From: Sphingomonas sp.
GTDB taxonomy: Bacteria > Pseudomonadota > Alphaproteobacteria > Sphingomonadales > Sphingomonadaceae
Reading direction: 5' to 3'
DNA: 52,782 bases
Assembly (NCBI RefSeq): GCF_019746015.1
Contig: NZ_JAIESM010000017.1
Location: 1 to 52,782, forward strand
The first letter of the stretch is position 1. The number at the start of each line of letters is the position of its first letter. Under the pieces are notes generated by a model. That model was not told the DNA's origin, did not search any database, and saw only the letters and a program-made list of their open reading frames with translations. The position numbers and the translations under genes are program-made. Below are positions 25,730 to 33,763 of the stretch, piece after piece.

Positions 25730-27098
25730 AGGCCTCCCGATATCGTTTGACGACGGTGAGCGCGACGATGTTGAGCAGCAGCGTCACGCCGAACAGGGTA
25801 AGGCCCAGCGCAAAGGCGGCGAGCGTCTTGGGGCTGTCAAACTCCGCCTCGCCGGTCAGCAGGTCGACGATCTGCTTGGTGACGGTGGTGGCGCTTTCGA
25901 GCGGGTTGAGGCTGATCGTCGCCGCACCCGATGCCGCCATCACCACGATCATCGTCTCGCCGATCGCGCGGCTCATGGCGAGCAGCACGCCGCCCACGAC
26001 GCCGGGCAGCGCGGCGGGCAGCAGCACCCGGCTGATCGTTTCCGACGTGGTTGCCCCCATCGCCAGCGAGCCGTCGCGCATGGCGCTGGGCACCGCCGCA
26101 ATCGAATCATCGGCCATCGAGGAGACGAAGGGAATGATCATGCCCCCCATCACCAGCCCGGCGGCCAGCGCGCTTTCGGATGAGGCAAAGGGATAGCCCA
26201 GCGCCACCGCCAGATTGCGCACCGCCGGCGCCACGGTGAGCGCGGCGAAGAAGCCATAGACCACGGTCGGGATGCCGGCCAGGATCTCGATCACCGGCTT
26301 CATCCAGCGGCGCACCGGGGCGGCGGCATATTGCGTCAGATAGATGGCGCTCATCAGCCCGAACGGGATCGCCACCAGCATCGCGATCACCGCGCCGATG
26401 AAGAAGGTGCCCCAGAACAAAGGGACCGCGCCCAGCGACGCACCGGGGTCGGCCGGATCGATCACCTGCGGCGCCCAGTGCGTGCCGAACAGGAAGTCGC
26501 TGGCCGGCACGATGCTGAAAAACCGCGCCGATTCGAACAGCAGCGAGCCGATGATGCCGACCGTTGTCAGCACCGCGATCAGCGATGCGGTGAGCAAAGC
26601 GGCCATGATCATCCGCTCGATCCGGCTGCGCGCGCCGAAATCGGGCTTGATGCGCAGATAGGCATAGGCGCCGCAGGACAGGGTGATGATGAACACCAAA
26701 ATGGTGGCGATCAGGTCGAACCGCGCCTGTTCACGGGCATAGGCCGGCGCCAGCCGCAGCGCGAGCGGGCTGGCGCCGAGCGTGCTGCCCCCCTGCGCCA
26801 GCGCACGTGCCTGGCCCAGCACTGCCGATCGTTCAAAGCCCGGCGGGGGCAGCGTCGCGGCGCCTTCCGTGCGGATCACCGCTTCGGTCACCATGCCCGG
26901 CGTTACCGCCGACCACACCGACAGGAACAGCAGCGCCGGCAGCACCATCACCAGCGCGACGAAGCCGGCATGGTGCGCGGGCAGCGAGCTGAACCGGCGG
27001 GTCGTGCCGCGACGGAACGCCACCGCGCGCACCCGCGCCGTCAGCCAGCCGATCAGCCCCAGACCGGCAATCAGAAACAAAAGCGCAAGCGTGGACAA
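25722..27098 (-). CDS. pstC: Phosphate ABC transporter permease PstC
   Basis: A 458-residue inner-membrane permease with an N-terminal helix pair, a periplasmic segment and a C-terminal permease domain. The permease core includes FGLMSAIYLTQYAAAPVRRW, EILAGIPTVVYGFFA and the EAA-type loop SLAMGATTSETISRVLLPAALPG, characteristic of PstC. It partners PstA in phosphate import. A hairpin (27130-27159) separates it from pstS upstream and probably lowers its expression relative to the binding protein. Confidence 0.94.
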   Translation of the reverse strand: MSTLALLFLIAGLGLIGWLTARVRAVAFRRGTTRRFSSLPAHHAGFVALVMVLPALLFLSVWSAVTPGMVTEAVIRTEGAATLPPPGFERSAVLGQARALAQGGSTLGASPLALRLAPAYAREQARFDLIATILVFIITLSCGAYAYLRIKPDFGARSRIERMIMAALLTASLIAVLTTVGIIGSLLFESARFFSIVPASDFLFGTHWAPQVIDPADPGASLGAVPLFWGTFFIGAVIAMLVAIPFGLMSAIYLTQYAAAPVRRWMKPVIEILAGIPTVVYGFFAALTVAPAVRNLAVALGYPFASSESALAAGLVMGGMIIPFVSSMADDSIAAVPSAMRDGSLAMGATTSETISRVLLPAALPGVVGGVLLAMSRAIGETMIVVMAASGAATISLNPLESATTVTKQIVDLLTGEAEFDSPKTLAAFALGLTLFGVTLLLNIVALTVVKRYREAYE

Positions 27099-27129
27099 AG
27101 TATCGGGTCTATTCTCATCAGCAGGTGGT

Positions 27130-27159
27130 GGCGCGGCGGGCGGATGCCCGGGCCGCGCC
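27130..27159 (-). terminator. Intercistronic hairpin between pstS and pstC (attenuator or mRNA stabiliser)
   Basis: GGCGCGGC (27130-27137) pairs with GCCGCGCC (27152-27159), and an inner GGGC/GCCC closes on a GGAT loop, with a two-base bulge. It lies 8 bp past the pstS stop and has no T-tract, so partial termination or 3'-end protection of pstS mRNA is more likely than full termination. Such a structure is usual where a binding protein must be made in excess of its permease. Confidence 0.6.
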
Positions 27160-27167
27160 GGCCGCCA

Positions 27168-28211
27168 TCATTCCAGGTTGCTCATGTCGAGCACGGTGCC
27201 GTTTTCGATTACCTTGGCGGCGGCATCCCGCACATTCTGCGGCGCCGCAATCAGCCCGCGCTTAACCAGCGGGCCGCCCGGGTTCCACATCTTGGGATAG
27301 ACGGCAATGAACTTCGCCAGCCCCTGCACCGCGTTCAGATGCGCTTTCTTGACATAGATGTAGAGTGGTCGCGACCCCGGATAGCGCCCCTGCGCCACCG
27401 TTTCATAAGTGGGGGCTACGCCGCCAATCGGCACGCCGGCCAGCGTCTGCAGATTCTGCTCCAGATAGCTGTAGCCGAAAATGCCCACTGCATTGGGGTT
27501 GGCCTGCAGCTTCTGGACGATCAGGTTGTCGTTCTCGCCGGCGTCGATATAGGGACCGTCGCTGCGGATTTCCTCGCAGATTTTCCGGTACTTGTCGGGT
27601 TCCTTGTCCTTCAGCTTCAGCGACTCGGGATAAACCGCCTGGCAGCCGCGCTGCATGAGGATTTCGGCAAGTGCGGTGCGGGTGCCGCTGGTCGATGGCG
27701 GGCCATAGACCTGGATGGGGATGGCGGGCAGCGCCGGATTCACATCCTTCCACGTCTTTGCCTTGTTCGGCTGCCCCATCGGATTTGCGGCGAGTGCCGC
27801 ATAAATGTCTGCCGGGATCAGTTGCAGCTTGGGGCCGTTCTTCGCCTCGGCAAAGGTAATGCCGTCAAGCCCGATCTGGATTTCCATGATCGGCCCGACA
27901 TTGTTGGCCTCGCAGCTGCTGAATTCCTTCGCGGTCATCCGGCGCGATGCATCCAAAATGTCGGGATGGGCGGCGCCGACGCCCTTGCAGAACAGCTTGA
28001 TGCCCGCGCCGGTGCCGGTCTCCTCGACCACGGGCGCCTTCAGCCCGGGGTTTTCGGCGCGGAACTGCTCGGCCACCAGCGTGGCGAACGGATAGACGGT
28101 GGATGATCCCACCACGCGGACCTGGTCACGCGCGCCGGCGCCCCCTGCCTGATCGCCACAGGCGCCAAGTGACAGCAGCCCGGTTGCGATGATCGCGATC
28201 TTCAGTCGCAT
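27168..28211 (-). CDS. pstS: Phosphate ABC transporter substrate-binding lipoprotein PstS
   Basis: A 347-residue phosphate-binding protein. The N terminus is a lipoprotein signal, lipobox LGAC with Cys18. Family motifs are VVGSSTVYPFATLVAEQF, the phosphate-contacting GTGAGIKLFCKG and STSGTRTALAE. The ATG at 28211 has GGGAGGA upstream and gives a normal signal peptide; an earlier in-frame start lacks these. A Pho box lies 61-89 bp upstream of the start, within the end of phoR, so pstS and the downstream genes can be induced separately from phoR. Confidence 0.93.
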   Translation of the reverse strand: MRLKIAIIATGLLSLGACGDQAGGAGARDQVRVVGSSTVYPFATLVAEQFRAENPGLKAPVVEETGTGAGIKLFCKGVGAAHPDILDASRRMTAKEFSSCEANNVGPIMEIQIGLDGITFAEAKNGPKLQLIPADIYAALAANPMGQPNKAKTWKDVNPALPAIPIQVYGPPSTSGTRTALAEILMQRGCQAVYPESLKLKDKEPDKYRKICEEIRSDGPYIDAGENDNLIVQKLQANPNAVGIFGYSYLEQNLQTLAGVPIGGVAPTYETVAQGRYPGSRPLYIYVKKAHLNAVQGLAKFIAVYPKMWNPGGPLVKRGLIAAPQNVRDAAAKVIENGTVLDMSNLE

Positions 28212-28249
28212 TGGATGTCCTCCCGCTTCTTGCGCCCAAGGCCGCGCTA

Positions 28250-29542
28250 TCATTCCTGCACCGGCGGCTCTGTGACGGTAGAGTTACGTTTCGATGACAG
28301 TCCATCCCTTATCGTCGCCGGCGGTGATGCCGCTGGCGACGCGGGGAACAGCACCGTGGCGGTTGTGCCCTTGCCCGGTGTGCTGGCGATATCCAGCCGA
28401 CCGCGATGCCGCTCTACAATATGCTTTACTATCGCAAGACCCAGCCCGGTGCCACCCATGGCCCGGCTGCGCCCCGCATCGACGCGATAAAATCGCTCGG
28501 TCAGCCGGGGCAGATGCTCCGGCGCCACGCCTTCGCCCTCATCGGCGACGCTCAGGCGCACCATGCCGGTATGATCGTGCCACAAATGGCTGATTACGGG
28601 CGTGCCGGGGCGGCCATATTTCATCGCGTTGCCAATGAGATTGTGCAGCACCTGGCTCAGCTGGGCGCGGTCGCCGACTACGGGCGGCACGCCGGCGTCG
28701 ATCTCCGCGATCAGATCGGCGCCGCGCGGGTCGAGCGTGTCGGCCAGTTCGGCGTGCACTTCCTCCAGCACGGCAGCCAGATCGACGGGCGTGGCCGGCA
28801 GGCGGTATTTATCGGCCTCGATCCGCGACAGCGAGATCAGGTCCTCCACCAGCCGCTGCATCCGCCGCGCCTCCAGCATCAGCACCTTCAGGAAGCGGTG
28901 GCGGACGTCGGCGTCCTCGCCTGCCTTGTCGTCGGACAGGGTTTCGACAAAGCCCAGGATTGAGGCGAGCGGTGTGCGCAGCTCGTGGCTGGCATTGGCG
29001 ACGAAGTCGACGCGCATCCGCTCTGCCGCATAGCTGCCGGTCTGGTCGGTCAGGTGAACAAGGCGACGGTCGCCGCTCAGCTCGGTCACCCGCATTTCCC
29101 AGCGCTGGTCAAGCGTGCCCAGTCCGACGAGGTTGATCGGTGCATCCTCGCCGGTGCCGGTCTGGATCAGCCGTTCGGCCGCCGCCGGGTGGCGGATTGC
29201 CAGGCGCACATCCTCGCCCTGGATATGGCTGCCCAGCAGATTGTGCGCCGGGGCGTTGGCATGGGCGACACGGCCTTCCGCGACGATGAGAATGGGCTCG
29301 TTGATCGCGGCGATCAGCTCGTCGATAGCGGCGGGTGGTGCGGGGGGCGCCGGGGGATCGATCAGCATCGGCGGCGCGGCCGGCATGTCGCCCGGTCCGA
29401 CCGCCATCAGCACGGCGGCAGTGCCACCCACGAAGATCAGCGCCACATGCTCCAGCTGACCGCCAACCAGCGCCACGGCCATCGCGGTAAGGCCGACCAC
29501 GGCAATGGCAAGCAGCGTGCGGGGACCGAACGGGTGAGTCAT
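28250..29542 (-). CDS. phoR: Phosphate regulon sensor histidine kinase PhoR
   Basis: A 430-residue membrane kinase. Two hydrophobic helices (about 8-28 and 32-50) are joined by a very short loop, as expected for PhoR, which senses through PstSCAB-PhoU rather than a periplasmic domain. A Pro/Ala linker and a PAS-like domain (about 73-165) follow, then HisKA with His186 in NASHELRTPL and an ATPase domain with NLIGNAMKYG, ADEGEGVAPEHL and GGTGLGLAIVKH. First gene of the minus-strand Pho operon, divergent from the Tat-signal gene at 29652. Its last codons contain the pstS Pho box. Confidence 0.94.
   Translation of the reverse strand: MTHPFGPRTLLAIAVVGLTAMAVALVGGQLEHVALIFVGGTAAVLMAVGPGDMPAAPPMLIDPPAPPAPPAAIDELIAAINEPILIVAEGRVAHANAPAHNLLGSHIQGEDVRLAIRHPAAAERLIQTGTGEDAPINLVGLGTLDQRWEMRVTELSGDRRLVHLTDQTGSYAAERMRVDFVANASHELRTPLASILGFVETLSDDKAGEDADVRHRFLKVLMLEARRMQRLVEDLISLSRIEADKYRLPATPVDLAAVLEEVHAELADTLDPRGADLIAEIDAGVPPVVGDRAQLSQVLHNLIGNAMKYGRPGTPVISHLWHDHTGMVRLSVADEGEGVAPEHLPRLTERFYRVDAGRSRAMGGTGLGLAIVKHIVERHRGRLDIASTPGKGTTATVLFPASPAASPPATIRDGLSSKRNSTVTEPPVQE
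28272..28300 (-). promoter_or_regulatory. Pho box (three direct 7-mers) upstream of pstS
   Basis: Read on the minus strand, CTGTCAT (28294-28300), ACGTAAC (28283-28289) and CCGTCAC (28272-28278) are spaced by exactly 4 bp, giving the 11-bp period of PhoB half-sites. The first unit is identical to the E. coli half-site. The array lies inside the phoR coding sequence and ends 61 bp before the pstS ATG, with AT-containing sequence (AATGATAG, about 28247-28254) as a possible -10 region. Confidence 0.75.
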
Positions 29543-29651
29543 GCCCGTGCCACCTAGCGCAATATGGGACGGTCGGCGAGGGCGGCGGCGTTTGCCGCGC
29601 CTTGCCAGCTATTGCTGTTTGTGGAAGGGCTTGGCCAAACAGGGTGATGGA

Positions 29652-30047
29652 ATGAGCGACACGGACGACAGCAAGCAACCCGGCAGCCCGTCGCGGCGCG
29701 CGCTGATGCTGGGCGCGGTCGGTACGGCGGCGGTGGTGTCGATCCGCCCGGCACTGGCGCAGACGGCGGTGTCGGTGCTGACCTGCGAAATCCCGGTGCC
29801 CGATCCGGCACGCAGCGGGCAATATATCGCGCCCGATGGCAGGCTGGTGCCGCCCAACACGCCCGGCGCGTTTCCGCCCGCCGCGCAGCCGTTCAAGGGC
29901 GAGGATGTGCGCCTGGCGCTGAACGGCGGGCAGCTGCCCGGCACCGATTACGATCGCAGCCGGGCCTATCTGCAATATATCCGCCGCCTGCAGCAGGGGA
30001 CCAGCGGCTTTACCTGCTTTGCCTCGCTGCAGATGCCGCGCGGCTAG
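29652..30047 (+). CDS. Small exported protein with Tat-like signal, first gene of the HPr-rel-A type cassette
   Basis: A 131-residue protein I cannot assign to a named family. Residues 15-16 are twin arginines in SPSRRALML, followed by a hydrophobic stretch and an ALAQ cleavage site near 36/37, so it is probably Tat-exported. The mature part of about 95 residues is Pro/Gly-rich, with two cysteines (Cys45 and Cys122), VPDP, PNTPGAFPP and a C terminus FTCFASLQMPRG. The ATG at 29652 has a GGGTGATGGA leader. Two bases after its stop the PqqD-like gene starts, so it is the first gene of a coupled four-gene unit and could be the substrate of the downstream enzymes. That role is inferred from position. 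Confidence 0.7.
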   Translation: MSDTDDSKQPGSPSRRALMLGAVGTAAVVSIRPALAQTAVSVLTCEIPVPDPARSGQYIAPDGRLVPPNTPGAFPPAAQPFKGEDVRLALNGGQLPGTDYDRSRAYLQYIRRLQQGTSGFTCFASLQMPRG

Positions 30048-30049
30048 CC

Positions 30050-30319
30050 GTGGCGGCGGTCTTTGCGCCGCCGGCGCCCGGGCGGCTGCGGATCGTGCCG
30101 CTGGACGACCTGACGCTGGTTTATGATCGCGCCTCGGGCATCACCCATGTGCTGGCGAGCCCCGCGCCCGAAATTCTGGCCGCGCTCGACACACCGATGA
30201 GCGCCGACGCGCTGCTTCAGCGGCTGGCCGGCGATTTCGCGCTGGCGGACGATGCGGCGCCGGCGCTGGCCGCCCGGCTGGACGAACTGGCGCTGGCCGG
30301 GCTGGTCGAGCGGCGATGA
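30050..30319 (+). CDS. PqqD-like protein of an HPr-rel-A type system
   Basis: An 89-residue protein starting with GTG at 30050, two bases after the upstream stop. The pattern LTLVYDRASGITHVLASPAPEILAAL followed by a helical winged-helix-like part ending in LDELALAGLVERR matches the PqqD / RiPP-recognition fold, which binds leader peptides and presents them to modifying enzymes. Its stop overlaps the kinase start (ATGA). The combination with the next two genes matches what protein-family databases call the HPr-rel-A system, whose biochemistry is unknown to me. Confidence 0.78.
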   Translation: MAAVFAPPAPGRLRIVPLDDLTLVYDRASGITHVLASPAPEILAALDTPMSADALLQRLAGDFALADDAAPALAARLDELALAGLVERR

Positions 30320-31176
30320 GGCACGTCCACTGGCTGCGCATCGGGCCGGTCGGCTTTCGCATCGGCAGCGACTGGCGCGCGCCGGTCGATCTTCTGCGCG
30401 ATCTCTACCGCGATTATCCCGCACCGGCGGGCGGCATCGCCGATTTCACCGTCCGGCTGAGCGCGACGCGGCCGTGGCGGCGCTTCATCCGCCCGTCGGT
30501 GGCGATCGGCGGGGATTATTGGCTGGCGGACGCGGCGCCGCTGCCGCTGGCGCAGGGGCTGCTGGCCGCCGAAATGGCGATGAACCTGCAACTTGCGCTG
30601 GGCGAGCGGCGGTTCCTGCTGCTCCACGCCAGTGTTGTGGAGCGCGACGGCGCGGCACTGGTGATGACGGGCGAATCGGGGGCCGGCAAATCGACGCTGG
30701 CCGCGCTGCTCGCCGCGCGCGGCTGGCGGCTGCTGGGCGATGAATTCGCGCTGCTCGACCCGGCCACTGGGCTGGTGCACCCCTTCCCCAGGCTGGTGAG
30801 CCTGAAGAACAGCGCGATTGCACTGGTTGCCGGCGCCACGCCCGGCGCCCGGCTGGGGCCGTTGCTGGCGTCGACGCCAAAGGGCGACATCCGCCACCTG
30901 GTGCCCGATGCCCGCGCGATTGCCGGGATGGACCAGCCGGCCCGCCCGGCGATGATCCTGTTCCCGCGTTATGGCCATGCGGCGGCCACGCGGCCGGTGG
31001 GGGCGGGCGAGGTGTTCGTGCGGCTGACCCAGGCCTCCACGAACTACACGGCACTTGGCGAGCGCGGGTTCGATGCGCTCACCCGGCTGGTCGCCGGGGT
31101 GCCGGCGCGCGCGATCGACTATCCCGATACCGACGCGGCCATGCAGCAGGTGGAGGCGCTGTGGCAGACGCGCTGA
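30316..31176 (+). CDS. HPr kinase-related kinase (HprK-rel-A type)
   Basis: A 286-residue P-loop protein. The Walker A motif is GESGAGKST (119-127). It is preceded by LLLHASVV (about 101-108), a conserved segment of HPr kinase folds, and followed by WRLLGDEFALLD with acidic Asp142/Glu143, equivalent to the catalytic/Mg region of HprK. The N-terminal regulatory domain and the C-terminal HPr-contact region of true HprK/P are missing, so the substrate is not expected to be HPr. Homologous kinases in some lasso-peptide clusters phosphorylate peptides. It is coupled to the PqqD-like gene (4-bp overlap) and the nucleotidyltransferase (16-bp overlap). Confidence 0.85.
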   Translation: MRHVHWLRIGPVGFRIGSDWRAPVDLLRDLYRDYPAPAGGIADFTVRLSATRPWRRFIRPSVAIGGDYWLADAAPLPLAQGLLAAEMAMNLQLALGERRFLLLHASVVERDGAALVMTGESGAGKSTLAALLAARGWRLLGDEFALLDPATGLVHPFPRLVSLKNSAIALVAGATPGARLGPLLASTPKGDIRHLVPDARAIAGMDQPARPAMILFPRYGHAAATRPVGAGEVFVRLTQASTNYTALGERGFDALTRLVAGVPARAIDYPDTDAAMQQVEALWQTR

Positions 31177-32153
31177 TCCTGACCCGGGCGCTCCGCGATC
31201 CGGCAAGCGTGCTGGCGCTGGACGGTGCAGGCTGGACGCAGCTGTTCGCGATCGCGCGCGCTGAACAGCTGGCCGGCACGCTGGCGCACCGGCTGCACGG
31301 GCTGGACGTGCCGGCGCCGGCGGCGCGCCTCCTCGCTGCCGCGCGCGCTTCTGCCGAGCAGGCGCGCACCGCCGCGCTGTGGGAGGCGGAGATGGCCCGC
31401 CGCGCGCTGGCGCCGCTCGGCGTGCCGGTGGTGCTGCTGAAGGGCACTGCCTATGTCGCGGCGGGGCTCGCCGCCGGGCAGGGGCGCTTCATCGGCGATC
31501 TGGACATTCTGGTGCCGCGCGCCGCGCTCGATGCGGTGGAGGCGGCGCTGATCGAGGCGGGCTGGGAATGGGTGAAGCCCGACCCCTATGACGATGCCTA
31601 TTACCGGCGCTGGATGCACGAGCTGCCCCCGCTGATCCACCGTGAGCGCGACCGGATGATCGACGTGCACCACACCATCCTGCCGCTGACCGCGCCGATC
31701 ACGCCCGATGCGGCGGCGCTGCTGGCGGACAGCGTGGCGCTGGGCGGCGGGCTCAGCATCCTCTCCCCCGCCGACCGGCTGTGCCATGCGGCGGCGCACC
31801 TGATGGCCGATGGCGACCTGGCCGGCGGCCTGCGCAATCTGTGGGACGTGCATTGCCTGGCCGAGGAACAGGGGCTCGACGGCCTGGCCGAGCGCGCGGC
31901 TAGGCACGGGCTGAGCGTGGCGGTGCGTCGCGCGCTGCGCCAGGCGCACCGGCTTTACGGCACCATGATCGGCCCCGAATGGCAGGGGTGGGACATCGTC
32001 GACCGGCTGATCCACCGCCGCGTGACCGCGCGCGACGGCTGGGGGCGCGGCACGCGGCGTGCCACCCGGCTGGGCTTCTATCTGCGCAGCCATTTGCTGC
32101 GCATGCCCCCGCTGATGCTCGCGCGACATCTGTGGGTGAAGGCCCGGCGCTGA
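31161..32153 (+). CDS. Nucleotidyltransferase family protein (NTP_transf_5-like)
   Basis: A 330-residue protein with a helical N-terminal region and a nucleotidyltransferase core: LLKGTAY near residue 93, then RFIGDLDILVPR with the metal-binding Asp113 and Asp115, and a third acidic strand in MIDVHHTI. The type matches the minimal nucleotidyltransferases found in RiPP and HPr-rel-A loci. It probably transfers a nucleotide or sugar-phosphate group to a small molecule or peptide; the substrate is unknown. GTG at 31161 starts inside the kinase gene (16-bp overlap), so synthesis is tightly linked. The C-terminal tail is Arg-rich (WGRGTRRATRLGFYLRSHLL). Confidence 0.82.
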   Translation: MADALILTRALRDPASVLALDGAGWTQLFAIARAEQLAGTLAHRLHGLDVPAPAARLLAAARASAEQARTAALWEAEMARRALAPLGVPVVLLKGTAYVAAGLAAGQGRFIGDLDILVPRAALDAVEAALIEAGWEWVKPDPYDDAYYRRWMHELPPLIHRERDRMIDVHHTILPLTAPITPDAAALLADSVALGGGLSILSPADRLCHAAAHLMADGDLAGGLRNLWDVHCLAEEQGLDGLAERAARHGLSVAVRRALRQAHRLYGTMIGPEWQGWDIVDRLIHRRVTARDGWGRGTRRATRLGFYLRSHLLRMPPLMLARHLWVKARR

Positions 32154-32232
32154 CCGGGCGGCATCGCCCGTTGCGCTTGGCGCCGCCGGCGCTAGGCTCT
32201 GCCCAACGCCAGTGCGGGGGGAGGGAGACAGG

Positions 32233-33528
32233 ATGCGCCATGTCGCGGTAATCGGCTCGGGGCCCGCCGGCTATTACACGGCAGAGGCCTGCCAGAAGCA
32301 GTTCGGCGAGGCGGTGCGCGTCGACATTATCGACCGTCTGCCGGTGCCCTATGGCCTGATCCGCTCGGGCGTTGCGCCCGATCACCAATCGATCAAGGGT
32401 GTCGCCCGCCGCTATGAGGCCGTGGCGCTGACCGACACGGTGCGCTTTGTCGGCAATGTCGAGGTGGGGCGCGACCTGTCGGTGGCGGAACTCCAGACGC
32501 TGTACGACGCGGTGGTGCTGGCGACCGGCGCGCCGGCGGACCGCTCGCTGGGCATTCCGGGGGCCGATCTTCCCGGCGTCTATGGTTCGGCCGCCTTTGT
32601 CGGCTGGTATAATGGCCATCCGGACCATGCCGCGCTTGAACCGCCCATCGGCGCCGGGCCGGCGGTGGTGATTGGCATGGGCAATGTCGCGCTCGACGTG
32701 GCGCGCATCCTGTCCAAGACGGAAAGCGAATTTTCGGGGTCAGACATTGCCGCCCACGCGCTGGAGCCGCTGGTCGATGCCGCGACGCCCGCCATCACCA
32801 TTGCCGGCCGGCGCGGGCCGCACCAGATCGCGATGACGCCCAAGGAACTGGGCGAGCTGGGCGAGCTGGCCGACGCCGCGCCCTGGGTCGATCCGGCCGA
32901 TCTGCCCCCGGCCGAGGCCGATGCCGCGCTGGAGCCGGGGCTGCGCAAGTCGGTGTCGCTGCTGCGCCAGTTCGTGGCGGCGCCCTCCAAAAAACGGCGG
33001 ATCGCGTTCGATTTCTTTGCCGCCCCCCGCGCGATCGAGGGCGACGGCCATGCCGAGCGCGTGGTGCTGGAGCGGACCCGCCTCGACGCCGATGGCCAGG
33101 CACAGGGCACGGGCGAGCTTTACACCATCCCCGCGCGGCTGGTGGTCGCCTGTATCGGCTATCGCACGCCAGCGATCGAAGGCGTGCCCTATGATGCGCG
33201 CGCCGGCCGGTTCGCCAATGTCGAGGGGCGGGTGGCGCCGGGGCTCTATGCGGTGGGCTGGGCGCGGCGCGGGCCGACGGGCACCATCGGCACCAACCGG
33301 CCGGACGGCGCGATGATCGCCGAGCATATCGCCGCCGACATTGCCGGCGACAGCGGCCGGCCGGGGCGGCCGGGCCTGGACGCTCTGCTCTCCGGCCGGG
33401 GGGTGGACATCGTCACTTTCCGCGACTGGAAACGGATCGAGGCGGCCGAAATCGCCCGCGCCCGGGCCGGCGCCCCGCGTGAGAAATTCACGTCCATTGC
33501 CGAGATGTTGGCCGCGCTGGCTGGGTGA
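32233..33528 (+). CDS. Ferredoxin-NADP+ reductase, FprA/adrenodoxin-reductase type
   Basis: A 431-residue flavoprotein of the glutathione-reductase-like FNR class. The FAD motif GSGPAGYYTAE begins at residue 8, then LPVPYGLIRSGVAPDHQSIK, a diagnostic signature for adrenodoxin reductase/FprA. The NADP motif is in VVIGMGNVALDVARIL and the C-terminal FAD contact is GWARRGPTGTIGTNRPDG. It moves electrons between NADPH and ferredoxin. The ATG at 32233 follows GGGAGACAGG. It is 79 bp downstream of the nucleotidyltransferase gene; cotranscription with that cassette is possible but not shown. Confidence 0.9.
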   Translation: MRHVAVIGSGPAGYYTAEACQKQFGEAVRVDIIDRLPVPYGLIRSGVAPDHQSIKGVARRYEAVALTDTVRFVGNVEVGRDLSVAELQTLYDAVVLATGAPADRSLGIPGADLPGVYGSAAFVGWYNGHPDHAALEPPIGAGPAVVIGMGNVALDVARILSKTESEFSGSDIAAHALEPLVDAATPAITIAGRRGPHQIAMTPKELGELGELADAAPWVDPADLPPAEADAALEPGLRKSVSLLRQFVAAPSKKRRIAFDFFAAPRAIEGDGHAERVVLERTRLDADGQAQGTGELYTIPARLVVACIGYRTPAIEGVPYDARAGRFANVEGRVAPGLYAVGWARRGPTGTIGTNRPDGAMIAEHIAADIAGDSGRPGRPGLDALLSGRGVDIVTFRDWKRIEAAEIARARAGAPREKFTSIAEMLAALAG

Positions 33529-33561
33529 CCGGCATGGCCCCGGCGCCGGCCCGAAAGGCGC

Positions 33562-33590
33562 TTGCGTCGCCCCAAGCGGGTGGCTATAGG
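33562..33590 (+). promoter_or_regulatory. Sigma-70-like promoter for tRNA-Pro
   Basis: TTGCGT (33562-33567) and TATAGG (33585-33590) are separated by exactly 17 bp. Transcription would start near 33597 and give a leader of about 50 nt before the tRNA. The arsC-like gene 37 bp after the tRNA may also be read from here. Confidence 0.5.
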
Positions 33591-33649
33591 CGCGCCTTCA
33601 AATTGGCTCTTGCCGGACCGCTCCCGACCTGTTGCGGCCCGGACTCCGT

Positions 33650-33726
33650 CGGGGAGTAGCTCAGCCTGGTAGAGCACTGTGTTCGGGACGCAGGGGCCGG
33701 AGGTTCGAATCCTCTCTCCCCGACCA
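33650..33726 (+). tRNA. tRNA-Pro, anticodon CGG
   Basis: A 77-nt cloverleaf: acceptor CGGGGAG (33650-33656) pairs with CTCCCCG (33716-33722), then discriminator A and an encoded CCA (33724-33726). The D arm has AGCTCAGCCTGGTAGAGC, the T loop GGTTCGAATCC, and the anticodon stem CTGTG/CGCAG closes a loop TTCGGGA with anticodon CGG, reading the proline codon CCG. No sign of an integrated element at its 3' end: the next feature is a normal gene at 33764. Confidence 0.95.
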
Positions 33727-33763
33727 TTTCTTTTGCGCACCAAATCATTGGAAAACCGGCAAA

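Noticed and set aside
29652..32153. Lasso-peptide biosynthetic cluster
   Set aside because: Kinase, PqqD-like and nucleotidyltransferase genes fit, but no asparagine-synthetase-like cyclase, transglutaminase-like protease or transporter is present.
33650..33763. Integration site at tRNA-Pro
   Set aside because: No integrase, no repeated tRNA 3' end and normal core genes on both sides.
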